This document shows, one piece after another, positions 1-10,765 of a stretch of 64,000 bases of DNA (positions are counted from its first letter, which is position 1; each line of letters starts with the position of its first letter). Made by a program: the position numbers and the translations under genes. The notes under the pieces are model-generated. The model was not told the DNA's origin. It was given only the letters and a program-made list of their open reading frames with translations, and did not search any database. The DNA is from Dioscorea cayenensis subsp. rotundata (lineage: Eukaryota > Streptophyta > Magnoliopsida > Dioscoreales > Dioscoreaceae), in the NCBI RefSeq assembly GCF_009730915.1, contig NC_052483.1, positions 3,100,001-3,164,000 of the forward strand, in the 5' to 3' direction.

Positions 1-1250
1 AGTCAAAGGAGAAGTAAAAAAACTTCTGGATACGGGAATAATCTATCTAATCCCCGATAGTTCGTGGGTTAGTCCCGTACAGTGGTACTAAAAAAAGGAG
101 GAATGCCATTAGTGCAGAATGAGCATAACGAGCTGATTCCAAAGCGTACAGTAACAGAATGGTGAGTTTCTATTGATTATCAGAAATTAAATGATGTGAT
201 AAGAAAAGACCACTTTCCACTATCATTCATCAATAAGATGCTGGAACATTTTTCTGGGCACATCTATTACTGTTTCTTTGATGGACTATCGGGGTATTTT
301 TAAATCCCTATTGCACCTAAAGATCAAGAAAAGATGACATTTACTTGCCCATATGGCACATTCGCTTATAGGAGAATGAATTTTAGATTATGCAACGCAC
401 CTACTACATTTCAACTCTGTATGATGCCCAAATTTGATGAATTCATTGAAGACATTATGGAGGTGTTTATGGATGACTTTTTCAGTGTTTGGTACTCATT
501 CGAGTGTTGTCTCTCCAATCTAGAAAAGGTGCTTGCTTAATGTAAAGAAACCAATTTGGTACTCAGCTGGGAGTAATGCTACTTCATGGTGAAGGAGGGA
601 ATAGTTTTGGGCCACAAAATTTCCCAAGTAGGGATTGAGGTGGACATGGCCAAACTTGAAACTATAGAGAAACTTCCACCTCCAGTAACGACCAAAGGAT
701 ATTCGAAGTTTCTTGAGGCATGTCGGGTTTTACCATTGCTTCATCAAAGATTTCTGGAAGATTTCAAGACCAATGACTAGGCTTCTAGAAAAGGATGTAC
801 GTTTCCATTTCAATGATAAATGCCTTAAGTCCTTTTATGAGGTCACTCGACTGGAACCTTCCATTTGAACTTATGTGTGATGCAAGTGACCAAGCAGTGG
901 GGGTTGTTCTGGGGCATCGGCATGATAAGAATTTTCATCCTATTTATTATTCAAGCAAGATTTTGACACTGGCCCAAGAAAATCATACCACTACAGAAAA
1001 GGAACCGCTAGCTATCATGTATGCTTTTGATAAATTCCATATGAATCTGATATTATCATGGATAATGGTGTATACTGATCACACCGTGTTACAATATCTC
1101 ATGATCAAATCAGATGCAAAGCCGTGGTTTATTAGATGGATTTTTCTTCTTCAGGAGTTTGATTTGGAAATCAGGGATAAAAAGGGATCAGAAAATGTGG
1201 TGGTTAACCATTTATCTCATCTTGATTACTCCAAGGGTGATTCAGGCTAG
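1..1250 (+). pseudogene. Ty3/gypsy reverse transcriptase and RNase H, decayed
   Basis: This is the pol region of a Ty3/gypsy LTR retrotransposon, entered part-way through; the 5' part lies before the window. Three frame-shifted pieces are readable. The first (up to about 540) carries the RT fingers/palm and the catalytic box as VFMDD near 465-480. The second (586-780) has the thumb region beginning with a LGHKIS motif. The third (795-1250) is RNase H, with LMCDASDQAVGVVL, YYSSKIL, TTTEKEPLAI and YTDHTVLQYL and a C-terminal NHLSHL. Stops and frameshifts separate the pieces (for example TAG at 778-780 and TAA at 301-303), so no active enzyme could be made. Family assignment is secure from motif order; the Tat/Athila lineage is inferred from the 3' region. 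Confidence 0.92.
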
Positions 1251-2139
1251 AAAAAGAAGTGAATGACGCATTCCCGGAAGACCATTTTTATTTAGCACAA
1301 GAACAAAAAGTCAAGACTCACATACTCCTTGGTTTGCTGATTTTGCAAATTATCTAGCTATCATATCAACAGCGTAAGAAATTTCTCTCAGATGTGAAGC
1401 ATTTTTGTTTAAAAAGACCCGTTTCTTTACAAAATCTATGCTGACCTAATGGTGAGACGGTGTGTTTAGCAAGCCGAAGGATGGAAGATCCTACATCATT
1501 GTCATTCGGGAGTTTTGGAGGGCATTTTAGTGTGAACTAAACAGCAAAGAAATTTATTTGGGAGAATTGTCATTGGAGCAGTAACCTAACTAAACGTTGA
1601 GGCTTGAGACAATTGTCATTGGAGCGGTAACCTAACTAAACGTGATGAGATGAAACAGACTCCTATCCAACAATGTGAGGTGTTTGATGTTTGGGAAATT
1701 TATTTCATAGGTCCTTTCCCCACCTCAAATGGGAACAAATACATTTTGGTGGCTATGGACTACGTGTCAAAATGGGTGGAGGCACAAGAAATGGCAACAA
1801 ATGATGCTTGAGTTGTAGTAAAAATCTTGAAGAAATTGTTTGCGCGGTTTGGTAGTACTAGAGAAACTATTAGCAATCGAGGGGTACATTTCTGCAATAC
1901 TCAGTTTGAGAAGATGATGAAGAAATTTGAAGTAAACCATCGGGTGGCCACTTCATGTCATCCTCAAACGAGTGTTCAAGTTGAAGTTATAAATTGAGAA
2001 TTAAAGCTCATTTTAGAGAAAACTGTACACCACAATTGGAGGGATTGGTCCAGGAAGTTGGATGAGGCATTGCGGGCTTACAGGAAAGCTTACAAAATGG
2101 CCACAAGCTATATTCCGTTTCTCCTAGTTTATGGGAAAA
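1251..2139 (+). pseudogene. Ty3/gypsy integrase, N-terminal and core part, decayed
   Basis: Continuation of the same pol gene after RNase H. Around 1565-1660 the zinc-binding HHCC segment is recognisable and contains a 46-bp tandem duplication. From about 1680 the core reads [20 protein letters not shown], then [16 protein letters not shown]. The second catalytic Asp position reads ISNRG, where the family has Asp, so an active-site residue is lost. The third acidic residue survives in QVEVIN. Internal stops lie near 1810 and 1996. The reading ends at LLVYGK (about 2138), where a solo LTR interrupts it; the coding sequence resumes at about 3940. Confidence 0.88.
1565..1650 (+). repeat. 46-bp tandem duplication in gypsy integrase
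   Basis: Two near-identical units start at 1565 and 1611. Both begin AATTGTCATTGGAGC and run through TAACCTAACTAAACG; they differ by single bases. The duplication falls in the zinc-binding segment of the decayed integrase and adds to its inactivation. Confidence 0.85.
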
Positions 2140-3935
2140 TGACACTTTCCAAATTGCGTGTGTGTACCGCAAGTGACTGGTGTCGAAGTAATAAAATACT
2201 CGGTGAGTTGGGTAATCAAATCCACAGGGAACAGGGTTACTAGTACTAACTGCTTCTCTGTTATCTAGCCTAATAATAAATGGGATGATGTAATGATCTA
2301 ATGTGCAAAGAAATGAATACCAAAGACGAATATGCAAGGGTAAAATAAAGGAAGATCTCAATCAATAAAGATGAGGTATAAGGGCAATGCTCCCCCTAGG
2401 ATCTAAAATGAAGCTCGAGACTTGCTAAATGCTTCTAAATCTGGTTTAATGAGTCGAGGTAATCCAAGAACAACTGGCCCTTGCCTCCAAGCCACCGGTA
2501 CTAGTCCGCTACAAGGACCCGGTGAAGAAATCGCTCAATCTCAGCACCTCACATCCTATATGACCTCAATAAGCTCTAGGGATACCTAAGAGTGAAACTG
2601 ATTCCTAAAGATAGATCTAACCCTATTTTCTAGGTGAAAAATCCCTAACCCCCTACAAGATCCCAGTGGAGAAATCTCTCAATCTCATGCCTCACACCAA
2701 ATATGGTTGCATAGAGTCTAGGGAATACGGAGATAGGAAACACTCATCAGAAGGGAAAGGGGACACTCCACTATCTCATGACTCACCCTCTCAACCCTCT
2801 TTAACTTTGGAGTTCTAACTCTAATGGAGACCTCTCTCTCATCAAAGTAACAAATCATGCATATACAATAAACTACAAGGATCAATATAGCATGCAAGCC
2901 ATGGGAACACAAGATTAAAACTCAAATCAACTCGGATTTAATAGAAAACATAAAGCAAATCAATACAAAAGATAAGATCCTAGGGTTCACAAGCCCAAAT
3001 ACCTACTAGGGTTTAGCCCTCCATGGAGAAAATTACAAAACAAAGATTAATACAAAGAATAGCAATGTAAATAATAGAGAAAAACCCCCCTTGAATTCAT
3101 GATGATGGCCTTGATGGGTCGCTCAACGTCTTGAAGAATCCTTCTTTGAAGCTAGGTTGCCGAAGGCCCCCTCGATGCTATAACTGAGTAAAGATCGATC
3201 AAAGTTGGTAAAGAATGACCCCCAATATTGCTAAAGACCTCCTCTCCAAACCCTAGCCATCTCACCCCTCAAGAGCCGCATAAAAAATGTCAAAGAATAG
3301 TGCAAGAGGGTTATTTATAAGCACAAAATGCGTCTGTCACGTGCCTCCATGCGTCTGCGTGGAATTTCCATGCACCCGCGTGAGCTGCAGGAATTTCCAC
3401 GCGGTTACGTGAATTTTCACGTGGTCATGTGAACAGTGTTTCTGCTACAGTACTGCTACATTAAAATATTCCGGTGTTTTGCTACAATACTTAACTACAG
3501 TTCTCTTCACAAATGCGGTCCAAACACTCTTACCTTGAGGCCACATGGTCGGGCACACATCCATGTGGTAGGCTATAAGACTTTTTCTTCATCGACTCAT
3601 CATTTGAAAGGTATTGCATTCTTTACAAAGAGAAGGAGCATGAAGATGTGACTACCTTTGTGCCCTTCCAACTAGCAAATTGGCTTAAATCTCCTTGGAA
3701 GTGGCGCACATCTCCACGTTCATGAACTCCTCTGATGTCTTGGTCCTTGAATTGAACAAGAACTCCCAAAATGTGTCTTTGTAGTCTATTTTTGCTTCCT
3801 TTTCTCCCTTCAAGGCATTCACAACCTAATTGCACAAAAGAGCACCAAATACACTATATGAGACAAACCATGGTAAAAATGATGCTCAATGCATGTAAAA
3901 CATATAGAAAAATATGCTTACTCAAGAACTTATCA
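2140..3935 (-). mobile_element. Solo LTR of a gypsy-type element, nested in integrase (copy 1)
   Basis: About 1.8 kb without coding capacity interrupts the gypsy integrase between LLVYGK (ending about 2138) and the next family block, KACHLPVEL (about 3936-3965). The insert starts TGACACTTTCC and ends near CTTATCA, the same termini as the complete copy at 10952-12724. It shares with that copy the block containing GTCGAAGTAATAAAA and ATCCACAGGG, the stretches on aged LTR-like sequence around 2400-2800, and the end block with TGTGCCC. On the minus strand the order fits an LTR: TGATAAG start, and a CCCTGTGGATT block near the 3' end, as in the gypsy LTR at 7568. The flanks look like a degraded 5-bp duplication (GAAAA / AAAAA). 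Open frames inside are chance. Confidence 0.75.
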
Positions 3936-4300
3936 AAAAGCATGTCATTTACCAGTTGAATTACAGCATCAAGCTTATTGGGCGACCAAACTTCTAAATT
4001 TTGATCCAGTCAAGGTTGGGGAAAAACAAAACTTTAGCTTAATGAGTTGGAGGAATTTTGACAATCGGCTTATGAAAATCCAGTTGTGTAAAAAGAAAGA
4101 GTCAAGCGCTTCCATGACAAACACATCAAAGGTAGCAAACATTTTTGGCCTGGTGATCATGTGTTTCTTTTCAATTCAAGGTTAAAAATATTTCTAGGTA
4201 AGTTAAAATCTCTATGTCGGGCCCTTATACCATCACCCAAATTTTTCCTCATGGTGCAATTAAAATCTCCCATCCCCAAAAGGGAACATTCAAGATAATT
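3936..4300 (+). pseudogene. Ty3/gypsy integrase C-terminal part, decayed
   Basis: The integrase resumes here after the nested solo LTR. A block reading KACHLPVELQHQAYWATKLL continues into LNFDPVKVGEKQNFSLMSW, matching the region after VYGK in plant Ty3/gypsy integrases. Further on there is degraded sequence corresponding to the loop that precedes the C-terminal DNA-binding region (FFSIQG at about 4168-4185). No chromodomain is recognisable. The reading frame is open from 3889 to 4185, but it starts in the solo LTR and is only part of a dead gene. Confidence 0.82.
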
Positions 4301-7300
4301 GGTCATCATTTGAAACCTTGTTCCCTTGGGGATAAATCATTCTCTGGGGAACACCATGAGCAATTACTGTTGTGCCAACTAGTTGAGGAATAACTAGGTA
4401 CGTCAAGCTAGTGACGTTAAACAAGTGCTTCTTGGGAGGCAACCCAAGTGTTTTCTTGTCTATTCTCGTGTTTTTCAATTTTTGATTTTGTTTTGCTTTT
4501 CTTTGTTTTATGCTCTTTGTTGGATGATTGTTGTTATCTGACTAAATTCTTTTCGCTCTTGTGTGGATCCATGTGAGCTCAAATGTGCACAAATTCAGTC
4601 CAAATCTTTATTTTCATGCTAATGGTTGTTCTGGAGTGTGTATTCTATTTTGTAGCTTCTCTATTTTCCCATTAAAGAATGGCCATGCTTGTGGCCATGC
4701 ATTTTCTAGGAGCTATAGAAATTTGGTCTCTAGGAGCAAACACGAGTGTGCTCTTACCCATGCTGGTAACCGTGCTTCTGAAGCATGGTCAAGCTTCTAC
4801 TTGTAGGGTCGTGTTTTGCTTTTTGACTTTCATGAAGTTTTTCTAGTAAAAAAGCATGGCCCTGAGCACGATCTCAAGCACAGCTGTGCTCTTTTAGGGT
4901 TTTGATTTAGAGCACAAGGATGACTTTGAGAAGGGGTCGAAGCACAACTGTGCTTCCCATTTTCTTTATAAACCCTTGTTTTTCTTTTGTGGGTTAGGTC
5001 TACAGTTGGTCCATGGCTTTTTCATTCCCTTCCTCTCTTCATTGATGCTCAAGGTATCTCTCTCTCCCTAGTTTGTTTTGTTTAGCCACTTTGGTTCTAT
5101 TGCCAGTAGGCTAAGCCCAATCTTCAGTTCCCTTACGAGATTCATGCATTGCTTAACCCTTGTCTAGCATGCCTATACTTAAGCACGGTCATGCTTCCCG
5201 GAAGCATGCTTGTGCTATTCTTGGTCACATTAATTTGACTAACTAGTCACCATTCCTTCACTTGCATGTCATTATGCCTAGGTAAGAAAATCAGTAAGGG
5301 TCCCTAATCAAAGAAATCACATAGCCTAGAGAGTTCAAGGATTCCGCACAACCTTTATTCTAAGCACCGATTCATAGGGAATGCTACCGGCATTCCTTAA
5401 GCCGTTGTTTATGGTGTATCCGCACCATGGATTAAGACACATTGAAAATAGCTAATCTCGCCGATGAAGTGCAGTAGTATTTAAGTGTGGGCTTATGGTT
5501 TTGAATTTTTGATATAACTGACTATGCGTTCTGTGAGCTAACTTTGGAAGTTTTGGCCACTTTCGAGAACAAAAAGTGAAGATATCTTGGCATCGGCTAG
5601 ATGCACTTAGTTTTCAAATTTTGGGGAAGTGTTTTTTAGTAACTTACACAGAATTTGCAATTCTAATGAGGGTTTACGATGAAGAATTCACTTGAACAAC
5701 AAAGTATGCAAACCTTCCACTCCCGAGTGTACCGTCATTACTGAAGTGGTGTCGTCTATGTATTAATAATTTGCTATTTGCCCCATGTTATTCCAAGGCT
5801 TCAACTCTCTGATCCCCAGGTCTTCGCATGATTTATTCATTACTGAGCAAATTGGTTACTGGTAGAGGTACAAGTATGAGAGTTGTCACTCACAGAGATT
5901 TCCAATATTTGATTAGCATGGCAAATGGAGTTCTTCTTCATTTGGGTTTTGTTTTAGCCGCTACTCTGCATCATCAAGAAAACAACCTGTCAGGTCGGCA
6001 TCATTTCTGTTGGACCCTATATCACATGATTGGCAAAGGGGTTAAACCTATTGGCAACCATGGATCAAGTGATGATTGCTAGGCGAGTCAAGCCTATCAC
6101 TATTCTTGCCTTGCTTGCAATGGGGTTATTCACTCCATAAGGTGTTAACGATAATAACCCTCTCATCACTAACAACACAACTTAGTCTCGTAGTTTGTCA
6201 CCCCCGCTTACTCGAATCAATGTCGACTCAACTTTGCCAGATGGCTCTCTGTTTGACCGGTGGCTGATGCGTAGTTTACAGAAAATTACGAACCACTATA
6301 AAGCCTTCTCTATTGGATCTTTATCACTCATACACAGTATTGGAGTGGACACCACTGATTTGAAGGACCATTTTGTTGATTCAAGAGACACTTCAACAGT
6401 TGTGGATAGCCAAGGTACTCATGATACCACAATGTCTGAATCTGATTGAGCAGCATTCACCCTTTTATCATTCCAGTTTTATTTTTCAGTATTTGGACTT
6501 TGTGTTTCAGTTTCATTTTGGACTTGTCTTTCTGTCACAGTTAGTAAGGGGTGTCCCCTGCTAAACTATTTATCTTACTGTTTTTCGTATTTCATTTCAA
6601 TATTTTATTTTCGTTTATCTTATTTCATATTTGAGCTTCACGTTGTGCCCTTTTTTGCTTTACAGGATGTATGTTGTCTTTGGAATTTTGAGCTGTTCAC
6701 TTTGAGAGCGGCATCATCACTCTCCTCAATAGACTGTTTGTCTTCTTTTCTTCTTTTGTGTGATTGCATGTCGTAGATTGAGGATGATGTAATGTTCAAG
6801 TGTTGGGGGAGGGTTGTATTTGTATTCGCTGTGATGATGCATGACTTAGGACGATCTATAACTTGTTGTTAAGGATTCACAAGATTAGGGGTAACATTAG
6901 AGCTAGTTTACTTTGTTGTGTTAAGTGATGATTCACCCGTGTTTCAGAAACGACTTCCAGTTCACTCTTTACCCTAGCTATGGGTATACTTGTATCCTAG
7001 GAAACATTGTAGTTTATAGACTAATTATTTTTAGTTAATATATATATATATATATATATAATAAGTGTGAAAGAGAACTTGTTTTTCTTTTTAGTTATTG
7101 GAAAGTCAGATTCAAATGAATACCCTACCAATGGCTGTAAATAGTTTGTGCAAAAGATAGAAGAAAGAACTATCTTCTTTTGAAGTGTGAAAGCCACCCT
7201 TAAGTAATTGGATCTTGGCCTTTACGATTGTTCACTTGATGACCTACCAATGGAGAAGGCTACCTCTAGGGAGTATAAAACTACTACCCACTTAGTTTTG

Positions 7301-7544
7301 TCAGAAATAAGGTTTGTTGAACTAGTTTTCTTTTCCAAGGACCATGGGCACATTTCTAGGGTAAACGCACATACACAATAGGGAGTATGGAGTGTTGGGT
7401 GAATCTATTTCTTAAGGAATCAACTGTTTATGCATTAGTTACTAGTGTTTCCTTGTTGTCTATGAATTCCCTATATTTTATGAGATTCGAGGTCATGCAC
7501 TCATCTTTTTTTCTTGTGAGCTGAGTGTTTGCTTGAGGACAAGC
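4301..7544 (+). mobile_element. Gypsy element: long region between pol and 3' LTR
   Basis: This 3.2-kb stretch lies between the integrase end and the polypurine tract and belongs to the same element. Most of it has no credible coding frame. It is rich in AGCATGG/AGCACGG-type words that recur in this element's LTR. A frame at 5828-6082 (84 aa) contains LVTGRGTSMRVVTHRDFQYL, followed by a hydrophobic stretch and a GRHHFCWTLYHMIGKGVKPIG segment. That pattern resembles the extra ORF found in Athila/Tat-type plant gypsy elements, which supports that lineage at moderate confidence. A (TA)n tract lies at about 7038-7062. No intact gene is present. Confidence 0.6.
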
Positions 7545-7567
7545 AAAGGTTTAAGTGTGGGGGTATT
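7545..7567 (+). promoter_or_regulatory. Polypurine tract of gypsy element
   Basis: A purine-rich stretch, AAGGTTTAAGTGTGGGGGTA, sits immediately before TGATGAGTGC, the LTR start. This is the expected plus-strand priming site just upstream of a gypsy 3' LTR. Confidence 0.75.
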
Positions 7568-9085
7568 TGATGAGTGCATTTTATATAGATATTTTATATA
7601 CCCTATTGTGTGGTTTACTTGTCCTTTTAACACATTTTTATGATAAGCCGATACTACCTGAGGAATGATTGCTAAATGTTGCAAATAATTGGGGTTTGAA
7701 CCAAAAGGAACAAAAAGAGACTAATTTTGATGCAAAAACAGGGTTGGAATACAAGTTTCAGGACAAGCAGGGTCCGAAGCACACCCGTTCTTGGAAGCAC
7801 TATCATAAGCACTAGCATGTTAAGCCCCAGTGCATTTTACTGGAGTCTGCATAGAATTATGAAGCACGGTTTCGCTGCCCTTAGCATCATCGTGTTCACG
7901 GAGCACGGTGGGTAAGCATGGGCCTGCTTACCCCTGTGTATTTTACTAGAAATCTCTTTAGAATATTAGCATGTCACTATGTTCCTCGCACAAGCATGCT
8001 ATCAGAGCACGGGCAGTAAACACGGGCATGCTTACCCCCATGCGATATACTAGTATTGCACGGAAATTAACTCCCAGGATCTAAAGCCAAGAATGGTCAT
8101 TAGCACTCCCATCAGAATGGGCGTTCTTACATTGGGAAAGGGTTATTTAAGCCCTAAAGTTAGTTTTCGGGAGATCTTCTACTCTCTTTCAGGAGGCGCG
8201 GGTTAGGGCAGTCATCAGCACTATTCAAGGCCAGATCTGGAGTGGAGATAAGTGTGTAATAGGAGATAAGTGTGTAAAAGGAGGATCGTTAATGACAACC
8301 ATTGTCAAGCCTTCTCCGACATGATTGTGAAGCAAGAAGGGAGTTTAATAGATAATTTGTATTCCTCTTATTGCTTTCCTATGATTATTTGTAAGACTAT
8401 GAGGAGCTAACCATCTTTCTAGTGCCCCATATTATGAACCTTAACTTTTAATGCTTTGATTTTAGTGATATTGATTCTTGAGTTTCCTTGTGGTTTTACT
8501 TTTGTTTATATTGTTTACTCATCTTTGTGCCGATTGCCTTGTTGCGGGTTCATTGTTAACTTGACGTGGGGATTGTCGATAGCCGTGTGAGCATTGATTT
8601 TTAGTTGCTAGTTTCTAATCGGTGTAATCATAATTTAAGTTGTTAGTTAACCCCAGATTATATTCTTTTTGTCTAGAGGATAGATTCTATTTGTCTAGCT
8701 ACGACACACATTAGGGAAGGGGTTGAGTCCGCTCCAAACCTTGAGTGAGGGCGTACATTATCAAACCCTCCATAGGTGGTCACCACAGTCCAATAAGAAG
8801 CTCTTGAATCATTACCTAGTCATTGCATTTGTCAAGGGATTAGTCTGAGGCACTGTCTCTTTCCATTGCTATCTCTTCCAACCCAAAAATTCTGCCTCTT
8901 CATCTTTGTCTATTATTTTCTTCTTCAGTAGTTTAATCAAGTCAACAAAATCTTCAAGTGGCTAGATATTAGAAAACGAGCAAGTATCGAGAGCTATACC
9001 AGTCCCTATGGATTTGACTACCTGATCCTATTGGGTACACTTTACTACTTGTACAACCCGTGCACTTACGATTACTCAAGGAGAA
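7568..9085 (+). repeat. 3' LTR of the gypsy element
   Basis: The LTR starts TGATGAGTGC directly after the polypurine tract. Near its end it contains CCAGTCCCTATGGATTTGAC, then a TTTACTACTTG block and GTGCACTTACGATTACTCA. This is the same terminal block seen in reverse orientation in the solo LTRs at 2140, 10952 and 29750. The exact end is uncertain (9078, or up to about 9090). The 5' LTR is outside the window, so LTR-LTR divergence cannot be compared. Confidence 0.72.
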
Positions 9086-10099
9086 TATCACACATTAAAC
9101 ATGAGAACAAGAGCTTTCGCTTCATTAGCAATCATGCCATATAACAGTACGTAAATGGATTCAAATAACATGGATTGCAATTAAGAAACAATTAAACCAA
9201 CAAGATCCACAACCAATGTCAAATAGAATAAAACCCTAGAGTTCATCTATACCAGAACATTTACAAAATTCGCACTCCATTAATGGATGACAAGTATCCA
9301 AATAACAAGGCACAAAGAGAATAAAAGAAGACATAAATACCCCTTTCTCAATATTGCTGGAATATGATTGCTAGAGAACGCCCAAGGACCTTCCACGGAC
9401 ACCGCCAAGCTAATCTTGATAGCTACAATCCTTCTTCTCCATGAGAGATGGGTTGAATCTCCCCCTAAAATTGCCTCCAAAGCCCTAGAGATTCACCCTT
9501 TTTCTTCCCTCATCTGGGCCTTCGAATAGAACCAAAGATGCCCTAGAAACCCTCATTGTTAAGTATTTATAGTGATAGAAAGTTTGTTATTACTAACAGA
9601 AAATTTTGTTGTCTTTTCCTATTTTTCTTGTAGATAATGTTGAAAGATAAAGAATATAAGATTATACAAAACTTGGATCTATAAATAGTTTCACAAACAA
9701 GAATAGATATTACCTAAAGGTTTACAAAGCATAATGATCAGGCTCACTCCACTTCTTCACTTGCTTGCAGGAACAAACCAAGTTTCTTATAGTTTCTAGG
9801 CCGATCCCAAGGCTTCCACTTATGTTGATCTCCCCCTTTTTTTTCTTTTTCTCTCTATTTCCTCTTCTAACATTAGGAGGGTTTTAACATTCCCAATTTA
9901 CAGGTCAAAACACGCCCAAGTTTGGGCTATGCTTGCGGTCGTGTTCCACTAAAAAAACTCAATTCCTCATATTTGCACGAGCATGAGCATACCCAGGCAC
10001 ATTATAAATGTAGGCCGAGTTCACCCAATTTGAAATTCATGAACAGTAATATTATACAAATAACCAGTTACCATGTACAATACTATGTTGGAAATTTGA
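9086..10099. other. No gene recognised
   Basis: About 1 kb with no convincing coding frame. The style (AAACCCTAG words, short A-rich tracts) resembles the non-coding LTR-derived repeats in the window, but I could not find its ends or a partner copy. Confidence 0.5.
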
Positions 10100-10108
10100 T
10101 CAATAGAT

Positions 10109-10481
10109 GGGTAAATTTTTTATTAGGTCACTAAACTTTGGCTCATTTTCACCTTGATTATCGAACTTCAATTTGTATCAATTTGATCACTTAATTTTAA
10201 TTTGATTTCACTGGTTAGTAAATGAAGGAATTTAGACCCTCAAAAGAATGATGAGGCTCTTTTTTGATGACATGGACATCTCCAATAGACTTAATAATGT
10301 GTTATGGGAAGGACTGGCTCAGATTTTCAGATAGTCATGTAATCAATTGAGGGTTGAAATCCTTAATTTATTGCCCGGTGAAATAAAATTAAAGTTGAAT
10401 GATCAAATTGATATAAATTAAAGTTCGGTGATCAAATTGAAAATGAGTCAGTGTTTAGTGATCTACTGAAAAATTTACCCG
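10109..10481. mobile_element. Mutator-type MITE with perfect 9-bp target duplication
   Basis: The two ends are long inverted repeats of roughly 130-150 bp: the left begins GGGTAAATTTTTTATTAGG and the right end, read inverted, begins GGGTAAATTTTTCAGTAGA. Both continue through CTCATTTTCA and AATTTGATCA blocks. The element is flanked by the identical 9-bp sequence TCAATAGAT at 10100-10108 and 10482-10490. Long TIRs plus a 9-bp duplication are diagnostic of Mutator-type elements. At about 373 bp and without an ORF it is non-autonomous. Confidence 0.9.
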
Positions 10482-10490
10482 TCAATAGAT

Positions 10491-10765
10491 CTTACCAAAG
10501 TTATATTGTAACAAAAAGGTTACCTTTAGCTCATGAGGGTCTCCGCCAACAATGGTCTAGTTAAGACATTATTGCAAAATACTTCCTCATAACTACTCTT
10601 CTAAATTCAATTTTCTAAAGTTGAGTGTGTAGAAACCTACAACTTTCACAAATATTTTATTACAAACGTGGTGATAATGTTGAGTATAAAATCCTATGTA
10701 ATTATTAAGCAGGCAGTTTCTTTGTTAAGTATTAGAGTTTTCTCATTTTATTTTTCATTGATCAT
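10491..10765. other. No gene recognised
   Basis: Short AT-rich stretch between two MITEs; nothing coding or repetitive recognised in it. Confidence 0.5.
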
